Assembly (NCBI GenBank): GCA_902729315.2
Contig: LR746265.1
Coordinates: 9,357,392-9,421,391, forward strand
DNA length: 64,000 nt
Direction of reading: 5' to 3'
From: Spirodela intermedia
Lineage: Eukaryota > Streptophyta > Magnoliopsida > Alismatales > Araceae
In this document: piece by piece, positions 32,401-45,175 of the stretch
How positions within the stretch are numbered: position 1 is the first letter of the stretch
Layout: each line of letters opens with the position of its first letter
Position numbers and translations under genes: made by a program
Notes under the pieces: model-generated
Told to the model about the DNA's origin: nothing
The model's database searches: none
The model's input: the letters and a program-made list of their open reading frames with translations, nothing else

Positions 32401-34124
32401 CGAGTTGCCACCTCCTAAGAGCATATGGATGCGATGAAGAGCCTCCTCTTGCTGCGCGGACTTGAGGATGAAGCTCCCTAACACATGCCCCACCTTCATC
32501 TAGTTCCTCTTTGTCGGGTGACAACCGTTAGAGAGTCGCAAAGTCGTCGTTTTTTTACTCTGCTAGGTGACAGTTGCCAGAGACAATTCAACGACTCATT
32601 TCATTGATCTCTAGACTTCACAATGAGATTTAGAGATTGACCACATCGTCTTTGTTCAAGGAAAGCCTTCGAGGTTGTGGACACTACACAACAATCCTCC
32701 CAAACGCTCAGAATTTTGGTGCATCACCGACACATCACTGACGCATCACCGCCTCGTCAGGATGACCACATTGTCTTTTTCATGACTTGGAAAATAAGGT
32801 ATTTTCTAAATATTATCACGAAAAAGACGATGTTTCCAACTAAGGTATGTGAAAGTTTTATTGAATTATAATTGATATATTTGTTTAAAAATACTTCTAA
32901 ATATCTGAAAATTGGTATTTTCTAGTTTTATAAATTTTAAATTTACGTGATTTATTATACAATGACTATGTCGTGTCATTCTCCAAAATCATTAACTTAG
33001 AATTCAAAATAAAATATAAAGTAGGAGCAACAAATAAGATTGATGTTGTCTTATCTAGGAGACCAGACCTGCCTATGATTTAAACTTTGAACTTTTATAC
33101 TCTAAAATTATTAGATGCAAACCTAATCATAGGAGAATACTAGGTAGATCTTCAATAGTGATACCTAAAAATACTTAGACAATTTTACGACTCAATAGTT
33201 GAGAGAGACTTAGGGTTTCTATGAAGCTATAAGATGGTTAGATAGAATGTCTAATGGTATGGTACAAAGAAGAACATTAGAAGATACAACAAGTCATGTC
33301 CTATCTATGAGAGAAATAAGTTAACATCACATTCAATAGGTCTTATTCAGTTGCTATCTATTAGAGATAAAATTTAAGAAGATATGTCGATGATTATAGT
33401 GGTGGTCGATCAATTAAGTAAGTATGCACATTTCTCTTTACTCAAACATCCATTTACAATAAAAGAGATCTATATCTTCATTTGTGACATTGTGCAGTTG
33501 TATGGTGTTTCAACTTTAATTTTCATCAATCAAGATTGTATATGTATGAATATTTTTTTTGTAAGAATTATTCAAGTTGTACGGTTCTACCCTATCACAT
33601 GTGTATATCACATACTGACTACTAATCAAAGGTGGTTAATAAAAGACTTGAGACTTACCTTTGTTGCTTCATTAGCAACAATCTTCATTAATGATGCACC
33701 CTCCATAAGTAGATTTCAACTTTCAACACCTCATGCCTCAATATTACCCTTTCTCTACTCACCACTCAAGTTACCTTAAGACATGATGGAGAAAGAAATC
33801 TTTTAATGTAGTAGATTGATTCATTCGTTGCCATAGATGATTGAGAATAATGACACTTTGATTCTTTCTTTGAAGCACATGATTGCTTTATTATAAAGGA
33901 TTGAATAAGATTATTTCTCTTACTAATGTGAGTGATGTGGATGAATATTTTTTCATTGTGTTAGCTTTATTTCTTCTCAGCTCCTTTTATTTATACTCTA
34001 ATGGATTCATCTCAAACTAGCATTAGAAAATGATCATTTAATTTGAATATATTACAATTACTCCATCAATATTTTAGTGACCTTCAACTGTTTTCATTTC
34101 TAAACTATTTTCTCTATTGATAGT
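29443..34124 (+). mobile_element. Degenerate Ty3/gypsy retrotransposon, left part (gag, RT, RNase H, integrase remnants)
   Basis: Coding traces appear in changing frames with many stops. Around 30665-30840 the translation recalls a gypsy reverse transcriptase (FRRKKDTQRFYIDYHAFNKV, then LDELDKVIILLKLDIR). Around 31225-31285 LRKFLGLIGYYQLFIAN follows the RT domain. Around 31355-31460 comes the start of RNase H (QLKVVPMSKHLLFFPNFS). Around 33003-33070 is its end (FKIKYKVGATNKIDVVLSRR). Around 33405-33500 is the integrase block DQLSKYAHFSLLKHPFT, followed near 33590-33660 by a decayed YHPQTDGQ region. The order is that of Ty3/gypsy (RT, RNase H, integrase). The RNase H traces are interrupted by about 1.5 kb of unrelated DNA. 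The element is dead. Confidence 0.75.
31466..32990. other. Unidentified insertion inside the gypsy RNase H region
   Basis: The two halves of the RNase H trace are separated by about 1.5 kb without retroelement coding resemblance. The insert is AT-rich at its ends and GC-richer at 31745-31920. It has a tRNA A-box-like string GGCTCAAGTGGTTAGG near 31818 and a B-box-like GGTTCGAATCC near 32148, plus ATGTGGGACTAAACTC, a string common in plant repeats. Edges and class are unresolved. Confidence 0.4.
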
Positions 34125-34260
34125 TGTCAACATGAGAGGGGAAAAACTTAGAATCCATGCAGCGTCAAGATAGAATATGTCTTTTATATATGAGAGAGGA
34201 GAGATGAGAGAGAGAGATAGATAGATAATGGGCCCTAGTGGGTTGAGAGTCAAATATCAC
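34125..34260 (-). repeat. 3' LTR of copia copy A
   Basis: It matches the 38446-38587 segment in the same orientation, sharing ATGAGAGGGGAAAAACTT, GAGAGGAGAGATGAGAGAGAG and ATAATGGGCCCTAGTGGG. A polypurine tract (CTCCCCCTCAAG on the plus strand) abuts its inner side. Confidence 0.85.
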
Positions 34261-37200
34261 TATCGAACACTCCCCCTCAAGTTGGAGCATATAAGTCGAA
34301 CATATCCAACTTGGTACACATGGCATCGTAAGAGACGTTGACTAGACTCTTCGTGAAGACGTCCGCAAGCTGATGAGATGATGCCACATCAAGAGTAGAG
34401 ATAAGTCTAGACATAACTTTATCTCGAATGTAGTGACAGTTGATCTCAATGTGCTTCGTACGCTCATGAAAGGTGACATTGTCAACAATGAAGATGGCGG
34501 CTTAATACAATGTTGAAATTATCGAGAAGTGATCGAAGTCATATCATTTCCCACGCTGTCTCAACCATGACTCAATACTCAGATTTCACATTGAAATAGA
34601 ATACCGCCGATGTATGTGCAATAACTCATAGTAGACTTTTGGTCGCCCTTGTCACATACATACCCGATGTCAAAGTAGGCTACAATGCGGAGATAGTTGT
34701 GTCGCCGTTAGATGAACCCTTTTCCTAGGGATCACTTGATGTAAGTGAAGACTCGTAGAGCTCTCTCCCAATGAACTCATCGAGACTCCTGTATGAACTG
34801 GCCCAAGACACTAATCGTATACACGATGTTAGGACAAGTGATGGTGAGATATATCAACTTGCCCAACAATCGCCGATATTGATTAACATTTTTGAGTAAG
34901 GGAGATGGAGTGTCCCAAAACTACAGGCGAGCTTTCATGGGCGAAGTTTCTGACTTGCACTCAAGGAGGTCTATCTCCTGAAGCATGTCGAGAGCATATT
35001 TTTGCTGAGTGAGGATAAGTTTCCTATCCTGATACATAAACTTAATCTCAAGAAAATACCATGGAGTCTCTAAGTCACGAATGTTGAGGTGCTGCTACAA
35101 GTAAACTTTAGTAGTAGAGATGTCGACCTCATCACTTCTAGTCACAAGAATATCCTTGACATAAACTGTAAGGATGATAAGACTATTATTTGTCTTCGTC
35201 GTGAGTATGATGAGGTATGTAGTACAAGAGGTGAAGCCGAAGGTGATGAATAAACTATTAAACTTTGTGAACTAAGCACATAGACTTTACTTGAGCCCAT
35301 AAATGACACATCACAAGAGACACCTTTGATGACTCTCCCTAAGCAACATACCTAAGAGGTTGCTCCATAAAGACTAACTATGTGAGATCACCGTAGAGAA
35401 AGGTATTAGAAACATCTAATTGATGGAGAAATTATGTTTGATTGATGATGAGAGAGAGGAACACACGAATGGAGTTGAGGCAGATGACAAGAGAGAACGT
35501 CTTAGTGTAGTCGATCTCATATGCTTGCGTGAAACCTCAAGCAACCAGACGAGCTTTGTGATGAGCAATGGAGCCATCCGGGTGATACTTGATGGTAAAC
35601 ACCCATTTCCACATCACAATAGTAGTATTAGTCTGGCGCGGAATCAAATCCCAAGTCCTTTGAGCAACCAATGCAGTTACCTTCAAATCCATGGCCGCCT
35701 TCCACACAAGTACCTGTGCAACCTCAACATACAACCGTGGAAGTGACTCGGAGGCCAGAGAAAGGACAAAGGCATGAAAGGAGGGAGAAAGGCAGTCATA
35801 TGAGACAAACTAAGAGATGGGATAGTGGGTGCAGCCATACCTTTGTGGAGGGCAATAAGGAGATGAAGGTTATTAGGTGGAGTAGCAACCAAAGGTGCGG
35901 AGGGGATCATAGGAGAGGAAGAGGAAGATACTACATCCGGAGCAAGAGGAGCCACAAGAGATATGGGCTGAAGAGAAGTGGGTGCAGATAATGACTCCAA
36001 AGAGAGTAGACAAGAGGGAAGAGAAGAGGGAGAGTCTACAAGAACCATTAAAGGAAGAAATCTAGTTAGAGAAGATGTAGTGGCCTGAGAAAGAAGAGTC
36101 AAAATAGAAGAGAAGAAATGAGACTCCTCATGGAAAGTGATGTCGGTTGAGGTCACATAGCAATGGGTATTAAGAAAGTAGACCCAATAACCCTTTTATG
36201 TGCGAGAGTAGCCAACAAAGACTCTTTTAAAAGCACAAGGGTTGAGTTTAGAAAGAGAAAGAGATGAATCTTGGACGAAGGTAATGTATCCAAAGACCTG
36301 AGGGAGGAGAAAAAAGAGGAGAATCAGAGATTAAGCAATGGAGAGGAATGACCCCCCTAAGAAGAGTAGAGGCGACAAAAAGAGCTTGAAGGCTAGATGA
36401 GGATTCGTAAAAAATAAGTTCATAGACACCTTGCCCATTTTCACAGCCCAAACTAATCCTCCATCTGGTATGTAGATCTTGAAAAGTATAGTGAAAGGGA
36501 AAGAATGTGATTGTACAAAAAATGGCACAGAAAATATCACTAATGGAAAAAAGGTTAGTAGGAAAATTGAGAACGTAAAGAACTTGGGTGAGGTGAAGGG
36601 AGGGAGAAGTTGAAGTGGTACCATGACCTTTGACTGGATAGGTCCGACCATGGGCAATGGTGACAAGGGGATGGGTCGGGGTAGGCTGATAGGAGGAGAG
36701 AATAGTGGGGATACTGGTCATATAGGTGGAGGCCTCCGAATTAATAATTCACGACATTGAAAAGGAAGCAAAGAGAGCGTGTGTATTTAGTGTGGAGGAG
36801 GTCGGAAGTGAGGCAAAACTAGCAAAGGTAGAAGCGTCGATATCATTAGTGTGGGAAAGGGCGTCATATTCCATAGGCGTCAAGGTCATGTGGAAGGTAG
36901 GAGCTAGAACATGGGATGAAGTGAGGGACGCTAGAGTTGGAGAAGTTATTACTGGCTATGTGGAAGTAAGCTTACCGAACTACTTCCAACACTTAGTAGC
37001 TGGATGATTCTACTTCACGTAGTAGGGACATGGAGGAAAAGTGTTGTGCCTATGTCTGCGAGAAATACGACCACCGTCAGGGCAGGAAGGAAGGGATCAT
37101 CTTGAGCCTGTAGAGCAGCAATGGCAAGAGCTAAAAGAGTATAGGTGGCACTTAGAGAAGAAGAAGAGGAGTGGATGGACGTACTAGTGGTAACCTTAAG

Positions 37201-38445
37201 GGCTGTCGAGAAGATGGAGTTGAGATCAAGCATGCGATCTCTAAAGAGAACTACCTTCCGAATCTAAGATGTGATGGACATATAAAGTCTATTGAGATAA
37301 ACCTCAACATAAAACTCATAGTGATAACGATGGAGGGTCAAGAGGTTCGTAGTAGGGGGCTGATAGATATCAGACTCCTAGATGATGGCTTAGAGGCAAC
37401 CATAGTGGGTCAGAAAAGAGAGATCGTCTTATTTGCAGGAGAGAAGAGACTCGAAGATCTCTACAACTTGACCAATGTTCATCCGATTGACGTATATGGT
37501 CTCCATAGTAAGTCATAGGAGACGGGTCGAGGTGATATGCGCCAGTGGCTCGACAATACTAGGCTTAATCCTTTGAAGCATCATTGTGATGACGGTCAAG
37601 TCAAGTTGCGACCATGTTGCATATGAGGGGTCCCAAGTGGGTGAGTCCTCTAAGAGGTGATGGAGAAGACTGTGAGATCTAAAGAAGAATTTGAAGTGAG
37701 ATGCCTACGACACATAATTGTGACTGTTGAAGATGTACACCGGTTGAGTAAGTTACATCGTGATAGAGTGGTGAGCCAAAGGAACCACTAGAGAAGGGAG
37801 AACACTAGTTGGAAGAAGCTCAGAGGGTTTAGAGGTAGGCAATAAAGGGGAGTGAGATGACATCATGAGGCCGGCGGGTCCAAGCCGGAGGGGCAGGTGG
37901 TGGGGTGAGCAGGTCGGGGCTGGACAAGCTGGTCTAGAGGGGTAGGCAAAGCTGACTAGGGCCGACTAGGGCTGACTGGGCCATGCTGGGCCTACAGATC
38001 CACATGGGGCCAGTAGGTCCAATTGAGTCGGTCCAGAAGAAAACCATCGACTGGCTTGTCGGGAGATGGGCAAAACCCTAGCTGTCACAGCTGGACAGTG
38101 AGGGCGTCTATGACGGTGACGACAAGGGCTGGGGCATGACAACAAGGGCACGATGGCGAGGGTGTGACAGCGAGGAGGGCCCTCGATGGTGATGGCAATG
38201 GTGGAGATGTCAGAGAAGAGGAGGAGAGCAACAACACGGGTGAGGGGCAATAGCGGCAAGGAGGGTGATGTTGAAAGGAGAAGGAGAGTGACAACAGAGA
38301 TGACGACACTGGAAGAGGGAAGACTGGTGATGTTGAAGAGCCGCTTGAGGAGGGAAGAGGCTGGCGAGGAGGAGAGCGGCGAATTGAAAACAGACGGCAC
38401 ATTAGAGAGGAGGACGATGAGGGATACTTAGAGCTCTAATATCAT

Positions 38446-38587
38446 GTTGACATGAGAGGGGAAAAACTTGAAATCCATATAGCATCAAAATAGAATACAT
38501 GTCTCCTATATAGGAGAGAGGAGAGATGAGAGAGAGAGATAGATAATGGGCCCTAGTGGGCCGAGAGTTTGATACCACTATTGAATA
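38446..38587 (-). repeat. 5' LTR of copia copy A
   Basis: On the plus strand it begins TGTTGACATGAG and ends CACTATTGAATA (TA for the expected CA). It is the inverted counterpart of the copy B LTRs. Confidence 0.85.
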
Positions 38588-39157
38588 GTAGTTATTTGTG
38601 ATATGTTACTTGGAGATTTGTACCTGGTTGATGAATATTTATTATTTCAAAATCTTATTCAAATGAGATCATTTAGCTTCCTTTAGTCCACATCTTCTAT
38701 TTATGAGTTACCTTTTAGAATATGAGCTTCTGACCTTCAGTCATACTTCTACTTAGGTCTTTCTGCTCGTATATATATTATCATTGATATTGTGTCTAGA
38801 GTTGAGCTAAGATATTATCATTAACCTTGTCGTTTAGTCCATAGACTCTGATGATGTGTCACTATCCATAATATGAGAGATTGACCTATAGTCTTCATTC
38901 ACTTTGAAACACACAAATCTCTCTAAGATGGTCTTCAAAGCTTCTATCTAGGGATACATGTAACTTCAATGATTGATCTTTTACTTGATATTAGGTTGAA
39001 GTTTGGTCATTTCCATTTTGCCATTTTCTCTACATGTCTTTGACATGTCACCGTGCATATTATGTGATGACGACTTCTCTATCTCTTTTTTTACTTTGTG
39101 TGAGCAATCTAACTTAATTGCCTTGAAGGTCTTTAGTTTAAACCTTGAATTAATCAC
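38588..39157. other. Spacer between the two copia elements
   Basis: This 570-base AT-rich segment was part of the older DNA into which both copia elements inserted. It shows no open frame or family trace and may be decayed gypsy sequence. Confidence 0.5.
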
Positions 39158-39298
39158 TGTTCGATAGTGGTATTGGACTCTCGGCCCACTAGGGCCCATT
39201 ATTTATCTCTCTCTCATCTCTCCTCTCTCCTATATAGAAGTCATGTATTCTATCTTGAGACTACATAGATTCCATAGTTCTCTCCTCTCGTGTCAACA
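39158..39298 (+). repeat. 5' LTR of copia copy B
   Basis: It begins TGTTCGATAG and ends GTGTCAACA. At 141 bases it is very short for an autonomous copia element. It contains a TATATAG string near 39230. Confidence 0.92.
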
Positions 39299-42200
39299 TG
39301 ATGTCAGAGCCCTAGGTATCCCTCCTCGTCCTCCTCCTTTCTAGTGTGCCATCCATCTCTGGTGCACTACTCTCCTTCTCGCCGGCCTCTTCCCTCCTCT
39401 TCCCTCTTCTGGCTCTGTCACTCTCCTTCTCCTTTCAGCCCGCCCTCCTCGTCGTCATGCCCTTGCTGTTGTGCCATTATGGGCGCCGTCGTTCTTAGGT
39501 GCTGAGGGTGTCGCCGCTGCTGTCAAGGTCCCTCCTCGCTGTCGCACCCTCGCTGTCATGCCCTTGTCGTCACACCCTTGCAGTCGCTCCCTTGCCGTCA
39601 TGCCCCAGCCCTTGCCATCGCCGTCACGCCCTAGTCCTCGCCATCGCTGTTGTGAGCGCTATCGCCATTCAACCGTGGCGGCTAGGGTTTCGCCCGTCTC
39701 CCGATGAGCTAGTCGGTGGTTTTCTTCCATACCAGCCCGCTCAAGACCAGCCCCCCGCGGATCTGCAGGCCCAGCATAGCCCAACCGGCCCAACGCAGCG
39801 TCCCAATCGGCCCCAGCCGGCCCCAGCTAGCTCTGCCTGCCCCTCTGGCCTACCTATCCCTCTAGATCAGCTTGTCAGGCCCTGACCCACTCCCCGCACC
39901 ACCTGCCCCCCCATCTCGACCCATCGGCCTCATGGTGTCATCTCACCCCCCTCCATCGCTTGCCTTCAAGCCCTTTGAGCTTCTTCTAACTAGTGTTCTC
40001 CTTTCTCTAGCAATTCCTTCAGCTCGCCACTCCATTACAATGCAACTTACTCAACCACACATATCTACAATGGCCACAATTATGCATCGTAGACATCTGA
40101 CTTTGAGATCTTCCTTAGATCTCATAGTCTCCTCCATCACCTCTCGGAGGACCCACTCGACCTTCGAGACCCCTCGTATGCAACATGGTCATAGCTCGAC
40201 TCGGTTGTCATCACATGGATACTTCAAAGCATCGAGCCCAATATTGTCAAGCCATTGGCGCACATCACTACGGCTCATCTCTTGTGGCTGACTATGGAGA
40301 CTATGTACACCAACCGGACGAACATTGGTCGTATTGTGGAGATCTTCGAGTCTCTTCTCTCTCGCAAACAAGATGAACTTTCTCTTCATGCCACTACGGT
40401 CGCCTCCAAGCCCTCATCTAGGAGGTTCATATCTATCAGCCTCCTACTACTGACCTCTTGACCCTCTAATGCTATCACTAGGAGTTTTATGCTAGGGTTT
40501 ATCATAGTAGACTTCATTTGTCCATTACATCTCAAATCTAAGGGGCTGTTATCTCTGGGAATCACGTGCCTAATCTCGCCTCCATCTTTTCGGCAGCCCT
40601 TCGGGTCATTATTGGTATGTCCATCCACTCCTCTTCTTCCTCTCCAGGCACCACCTCTACTTCTTCAGTTCTTGCCATTGCTCTGTTGCGGGCTCAAGAT
40701 GATACCCCTCCTTCTTGTCTTGATGGTGGTTGTACTTCTCGCAGACGTGGGCGCAACACTTTTCCTTCATGTCCCTACTGTGAGAAGCAAAATCATCTTG
40801 CTATCAAGTGTTGGAAGTAGTTAGACAAGCCCACTTCTGCATAGTCAGCGATAACTTTTCCGACTCTAGTGTCCCCCACTCCATCTCATGTTCCAGCTCA
40901 TACCTTCCATGTGACCTTGATGTTTGCAGAGTATGACATCCTTCGCCACACCAATAGTACTGACGCTTCCACTTTTGTTAGTCTCACCTCACTTCCGACC
41001 TCCTCCACACTAGGTACACACGCTCTCCTTGCTTCCTCTTCGATGTCATAGATTATTGATTCAAGGGCCTCCACCCACATGACTAGTATCTCCACTATTC
41101 TCTCCTCTTATTAGCTTACCCCAACTCATCCCCATATCACCATTGCTAATGACCAGATCTGTTCGGTCAAAGGTCATGGTGCCACCTCGGCTTCTCCCTC
41201 CCTTCACCTCACCCAAGTTCTCTACGTTCTTAGTTTTCCTACTAACCTTCTTTCCATCAATACTATTACTCGTTCCATCTCTTATATCATCACATTCTTT
41301 CCCTTTCACTATACTTTCAAGGATATGTATACTAAATGGAGGATTAGTTTGGGCTGTGAAAATAGGCAAGGTGTCTACAAACTTATTTTTGATGAACCAT
41401 CATCTGACCTTTGGACCCTTTTTGTCACCTTTATGGCTACTTCTTTTCTTTTGTAGTATTGTCATTTAAGTCATCCTTGTTTCTCTACATTATAAAAATC
41501 TTATCGTATCTTTCTCTCTCTAAATTTGTGTGCGAGTTTTGTTAGTTGGGCAAACATCACCATACTTTTTATCCTCGTTGTGATGACATCCCTTCTTCCA
41601 CTTCATTTTACCTTCTCTATTACAATGTATAGGATCTATTTCGTACTTCTTCCATCTCGGGCCATCGCTATTACATTATTTTTGTTGATGACTACCCAAT
41701 ACACTATTACGCCTAAGATTTTTCGTAGGGATAACGTTCTTGAGTTTGTCTAAATATCTTTTTACACTTTATGTGATGATCGTGACATTCTCCACTATAC
41801 CACTTGTCCTCACAGTTCGCAGCAGAATGGTGTTGTTGAGCGCAAACATCGTCAGCTCTTTGACATCACTCGCACACTTCTTCTTGAGATGAATGTCCCC
41901 CACTATCTTTGGGTTGACGCCCTTCTAACTATCACTTATCTTCATAATCAACTTCACTCCGGTCCTCTTGAGGGAGCTATTCTTCTCCATTGCTTCATCT
42001 CTGATTTTCTTCTTTTTTCTCTTCCCCTTCGGGTTTTTGAATACACTGCGTTCATTCAAGATTTGTTTCCTTCTCTTTCTAAACTCACCCCTCGTGCTTT
42101 TAAAAGGGTCTTTGTTGGCTACTCTTGCATGTAAAAAGGTTATTGGGTCTACTTTCCCGATACTCGTCGCTATGTGACCTCGGTCAACGTCACTTTCCAT

Positions 42201-44111
42201 GAGGAGTTTCCTTTCTTCTCTCCTATTTTTACTCCTTCTCCTCAGGCCGCTACGTCTCCTCCAACTAGATTTCCTCCCTTAGTGGTTCTTACAGATCCTC
42301 ATTCTTCTCTTCCCTCCTGTCTACTCTCTTTGGGGTTATTACCCACACCCACCTCTCTTCGGCCTATATCTCTCATGGTTCCTCTTCCTCTCCTACCATC
42401 CTCTCCGTGCTTTTGGTCGCTGCTCCACCTAATGACCTTCATCTCCCTATTACCCTCTGCAAAAGTACACACACCTGTACTCATCATCCCATCTCCCAGT
42501 TTGTCTCCTATGACCACCTTTCTCTCTCCTTTCGTGCCTTTGCCCTCTCCGTGACCTCCGAGTTGCTTCCACAGTCATATGTTGAGGTTGTATATGTGCC
42601 TATGTGGAAGACAATCATAGATTCAGAGGTAGTTGTGTTGGTCAGTTATGGAACTTGGGATATGATTCTTTGTCCGACCGATGCCAACATTGTGATGTGC
42701 AAGTGAGTGTTTACCATCAAGTATCACTCAGATAGTTCTATTGTTCGTCACAAAGCTTGTCTAGTTGCTCAAGGCTTCACGTAGGCATATGAGATTGACT
42801 ACATTGAGACATTCTCTCCTATCGTTCACTCTAACTCCTTCTATGTACTCTTCTCTCTCTCCTTCAATCAAGTATAGTCTCTCCATCAATTAGATGTTTC
42901 TAACACATTTCTCTATAGCGATCTCACAGAGCATGTCTTTATGGAGTAACCTCCTGAATATGTTGCTTAGGGAGAGTCATCGAAGGTGTGTCTCTTGTGG
43001 TGTGCCATTTATGAACTCAAGTAGAGTCCATGTACTTGGTTTGCTAAGTTTAGTGATTTACTCACCACCTTCGGCTTCGTCACTTGCACTGCAGACCTCA
43101 CTGTACTCACGAAAAAGATAGAGGGTAATTTTATCATCTTTGCAGTCAATGTCAACGACATTCTTGTGACTGAAAGTAATGAGGCCGGCATCTTTGCTAC
43201 CAAAACTTACATGTAGCAGCACCTCAACATTTGTGACTTGGAGACTCTATGATATTTTCTTGGGATTTAATTTACGTATCAAGACGGAAAACTTACCTTT
43301 ACTTAGTAGAAGTATGCCCTCGACATGCTTCAAGAAATAAGCCTTCTTGGATGCAAGCTGGAGACTTCGCCTATAGAAGCTCACCTGTAATTTTGAAACA
43401 CTTCATCTCTCCTACTCAAAGATACTAATTAGTATCGGCGATTGTTGGGCAAGTTAATATATCTCACCGTCACTCGTCCGAACATCGTGTACACGATTAG
43501 TGTCTTGAGTCAGTTTATGTAGGAGCCTCGACGAGTTCATTAGGAGGGAACTCTATGAGTCCTCGCCTATATCAAGTGATCCCTTAGGAAAGGGCTCATC
43601 TATCAGCGACACATTCATTTCCGTATTGCAGCCTACTCTGACATCGGGTATGCATGTGACAAGGGCGACTGAAAGTTTACTACGGGTTATTGCACATACA
43701 TCGGCAGTAACCTAGTCACTTGGCAGTCTCAAAATTAAAGGGTGGTTTCTTACTTTAGTGCGGAATCTAAGTATCGAGTCATGGTTGAGATAGCATGGGA
43801 AATGATATGGCTTCGATCACTTCTTGACGATCTCAACATCGGTTCTCCCTCTCCAATGTTTATGCATTGCGACAATCAAGCCACTATCTTCATTGCCGAC
43901 AATCCCACCTTTCATGAGCATATGAAGGACATTGAGATCAACTATCACTACATTCGAGATAAGGTTATATCTGGACGTATCTCTACTCCTGATATGACAT
44001 CATCTCATCAACTTGTGGACGTCTTCATGAAGAGTCTAACCGGCATCTCATACGACGCCACATGTACCAAGTTGGATATGTTTGACTTATATGCTCCAAC
44101 TTGAGAAGGAG

Positions 44112-44254
44112 TGTTTGATAGTAGTATTAGATTCTCAACCCACTATGGCCTATTATTTATCTATCTCTCTCATCTCTCCTTTTTTCTATATAAGAGTTAT
44201 GTATTCTATCTTAAGATTGCATGAATTTTAGGGTTCTCTTCTTTCGTGTCAACA
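44112..44254 (+). repeat. 3' LTR of copia copy B
   Basis: It begins TGTTTGATAG and ends GTGTCAACA. Differences from the 5' LTR are mainly C/T and G/A changes plus a small insertion, as expected from decay of methylated cytosines. Confidence 0.92.
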
Positions 44255-45175
44255 ATCACTAATCATATATCTTATATTGAATACTTTGATTAATTTTTCG
44301 TATGTCATTATAGTGTTTCAAATTCAAATTTTGCCTATATTTTTATTTCAATGATTTAGTCATCATTTTTCTTGCTTTCAAATAACATACTTTTTGTTAG
44401 AATTGTCATAGTATGTCTTTGATATTTTATATATTTTTTGCACTATCACTTTATTCTTCATATTGCTCAAGTGTTGTGTTTAAATCTTACTATTAACTTC
44501 AATTTTTTAAAATATTCGTCAAACTTTTGTCACACATTTTGACACTTTTTATATCAGTCTTTTAATCAATGAATATTGCATTGCATTACTTCAATACAAA
44601 ATAATATATCAATGGTGTGATTTCTTGAATTCGTTGTTAGTCATAGAATTGCACAGAGCATTATCAATTTATATAATTTGAATATTTGTCAATTAAACTT
44701 ATCTCATGATAAAAATTATTATGATGCATATTATGATTTAACTCAATCAAGAATGATTCATAAATAAAATTTCATTGTGTGTCAAAACATACTATGTGTC
44801 AATATAGAGGGTATCCACATATGCTTTTTCAATTTATTTGTGATTAATGAATGAATAGGGCCAAGAGTTTATGAGCTCGCCATCCCTTCAACTATAGTTA
44901 TCTACCTTATCTTTCACGTGTCAAAATTCAAGTAGGCTACTAGATCCACATTACAACATCAAATTAAGCCACCAATGATAGGTGTCAATCTTACATGGAC
45001 TATGGAACTAGTGGGTATCATCGATGTTTGATAGGGCCCATACAACATTGAAGTCCTAGTCAAATGGAAGGACCTCCTTGAGTAAGAGAACATATGAAAA
45101 TCAACTAGAAACATCTATATGTAATTTTTAAAATTTACCTTATAGACAAGGTGAAAGACTTGGGGGAAAGTATAA
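44255..45175 (+). mobile_element. Degenerate gypsy 3' part with chromodomain trace
   Basis: AT-rich sequence follows copia copy B. Around 45045-45090 the translation EVLVKWKDLLE recalls the C-terminal chromodomain of chromovirus integrases (typically EVLVQWKDLP...ATWE). It lies on the same strand as the gypsy integrase traces to the left, so the copia elements are probably nested in one old gypsy copy. A purine-rich string near 45155 could be a polypurine tract. No right LTR is recognised. Confidence 0.5.

Larger units (their letters stand above)
34125..38587 (-). mobile_element. Ty1/copia element, copy A (minus strand), integrase core deleted
   Basis: The short LTRs are at about 34125-34260 (3' LTR of the element) and 38446-38587 (5' LTR). 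The primer binding site next to the 5' LTR reads TGATATTAGAGC on the minus strand, a decayed initiator-Met tRNA site. The flanking 5-mers are ATAGT and GTAGT, a near-match target duplication. Minus-strand traces are in the order gag (a knuckle with CPYY for CxxC, TKCWK) at about 37000-38400, protease and pre-integrase at about 36250-36720, a late integrase fragment joined directly to it, RT at about 34900-35740 and RNase H at about 34290-34650. Compared with copy B it is about 630 bases shorter, mainly through loss of the integrase catalytic core. Frames are broken by stops. Confidence 0.85.
39158..44254 (+). mobile_element. Ty1/copia element, copy B (plus strand), complete structure but dead
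   Basis: The 5,097-base element has LTRs at 39158-39298 and 44112-44254. It is flanked by a perfect 5-base target duplication, ATCAC. The primer binding site TGATGTCAGAGC directly follows the 5' LTR, and a purine tract ends right at the 3' LTR. Coding traces in order are: gag with a zinc knuckle CPYCEKQNHLAIKC (about 40770-40815); protease IIDSRASTHMT (about 41050); pre-integrase; integrase with SSQQNGVVERKHR (about 41815-41855) and FKRVFVGYS (about 42100); RT with SLHQLDVSNTFLYSDL (about 42880-42930); and RNase H ending ISYDATCTKLDMFDLYAP. Integrase precedes RT, which is the copia order. Many stops and frameshifts make it non-functional. Confidence 0.92.

Noticed and set aside
33384-33779. 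A 131-residue frame as an independent gene
   Set aside because: Its start (DQLSKYAHFSLLKHPFT) is a gypsy integrase fragment, and it loses resemblance after a frameshift.
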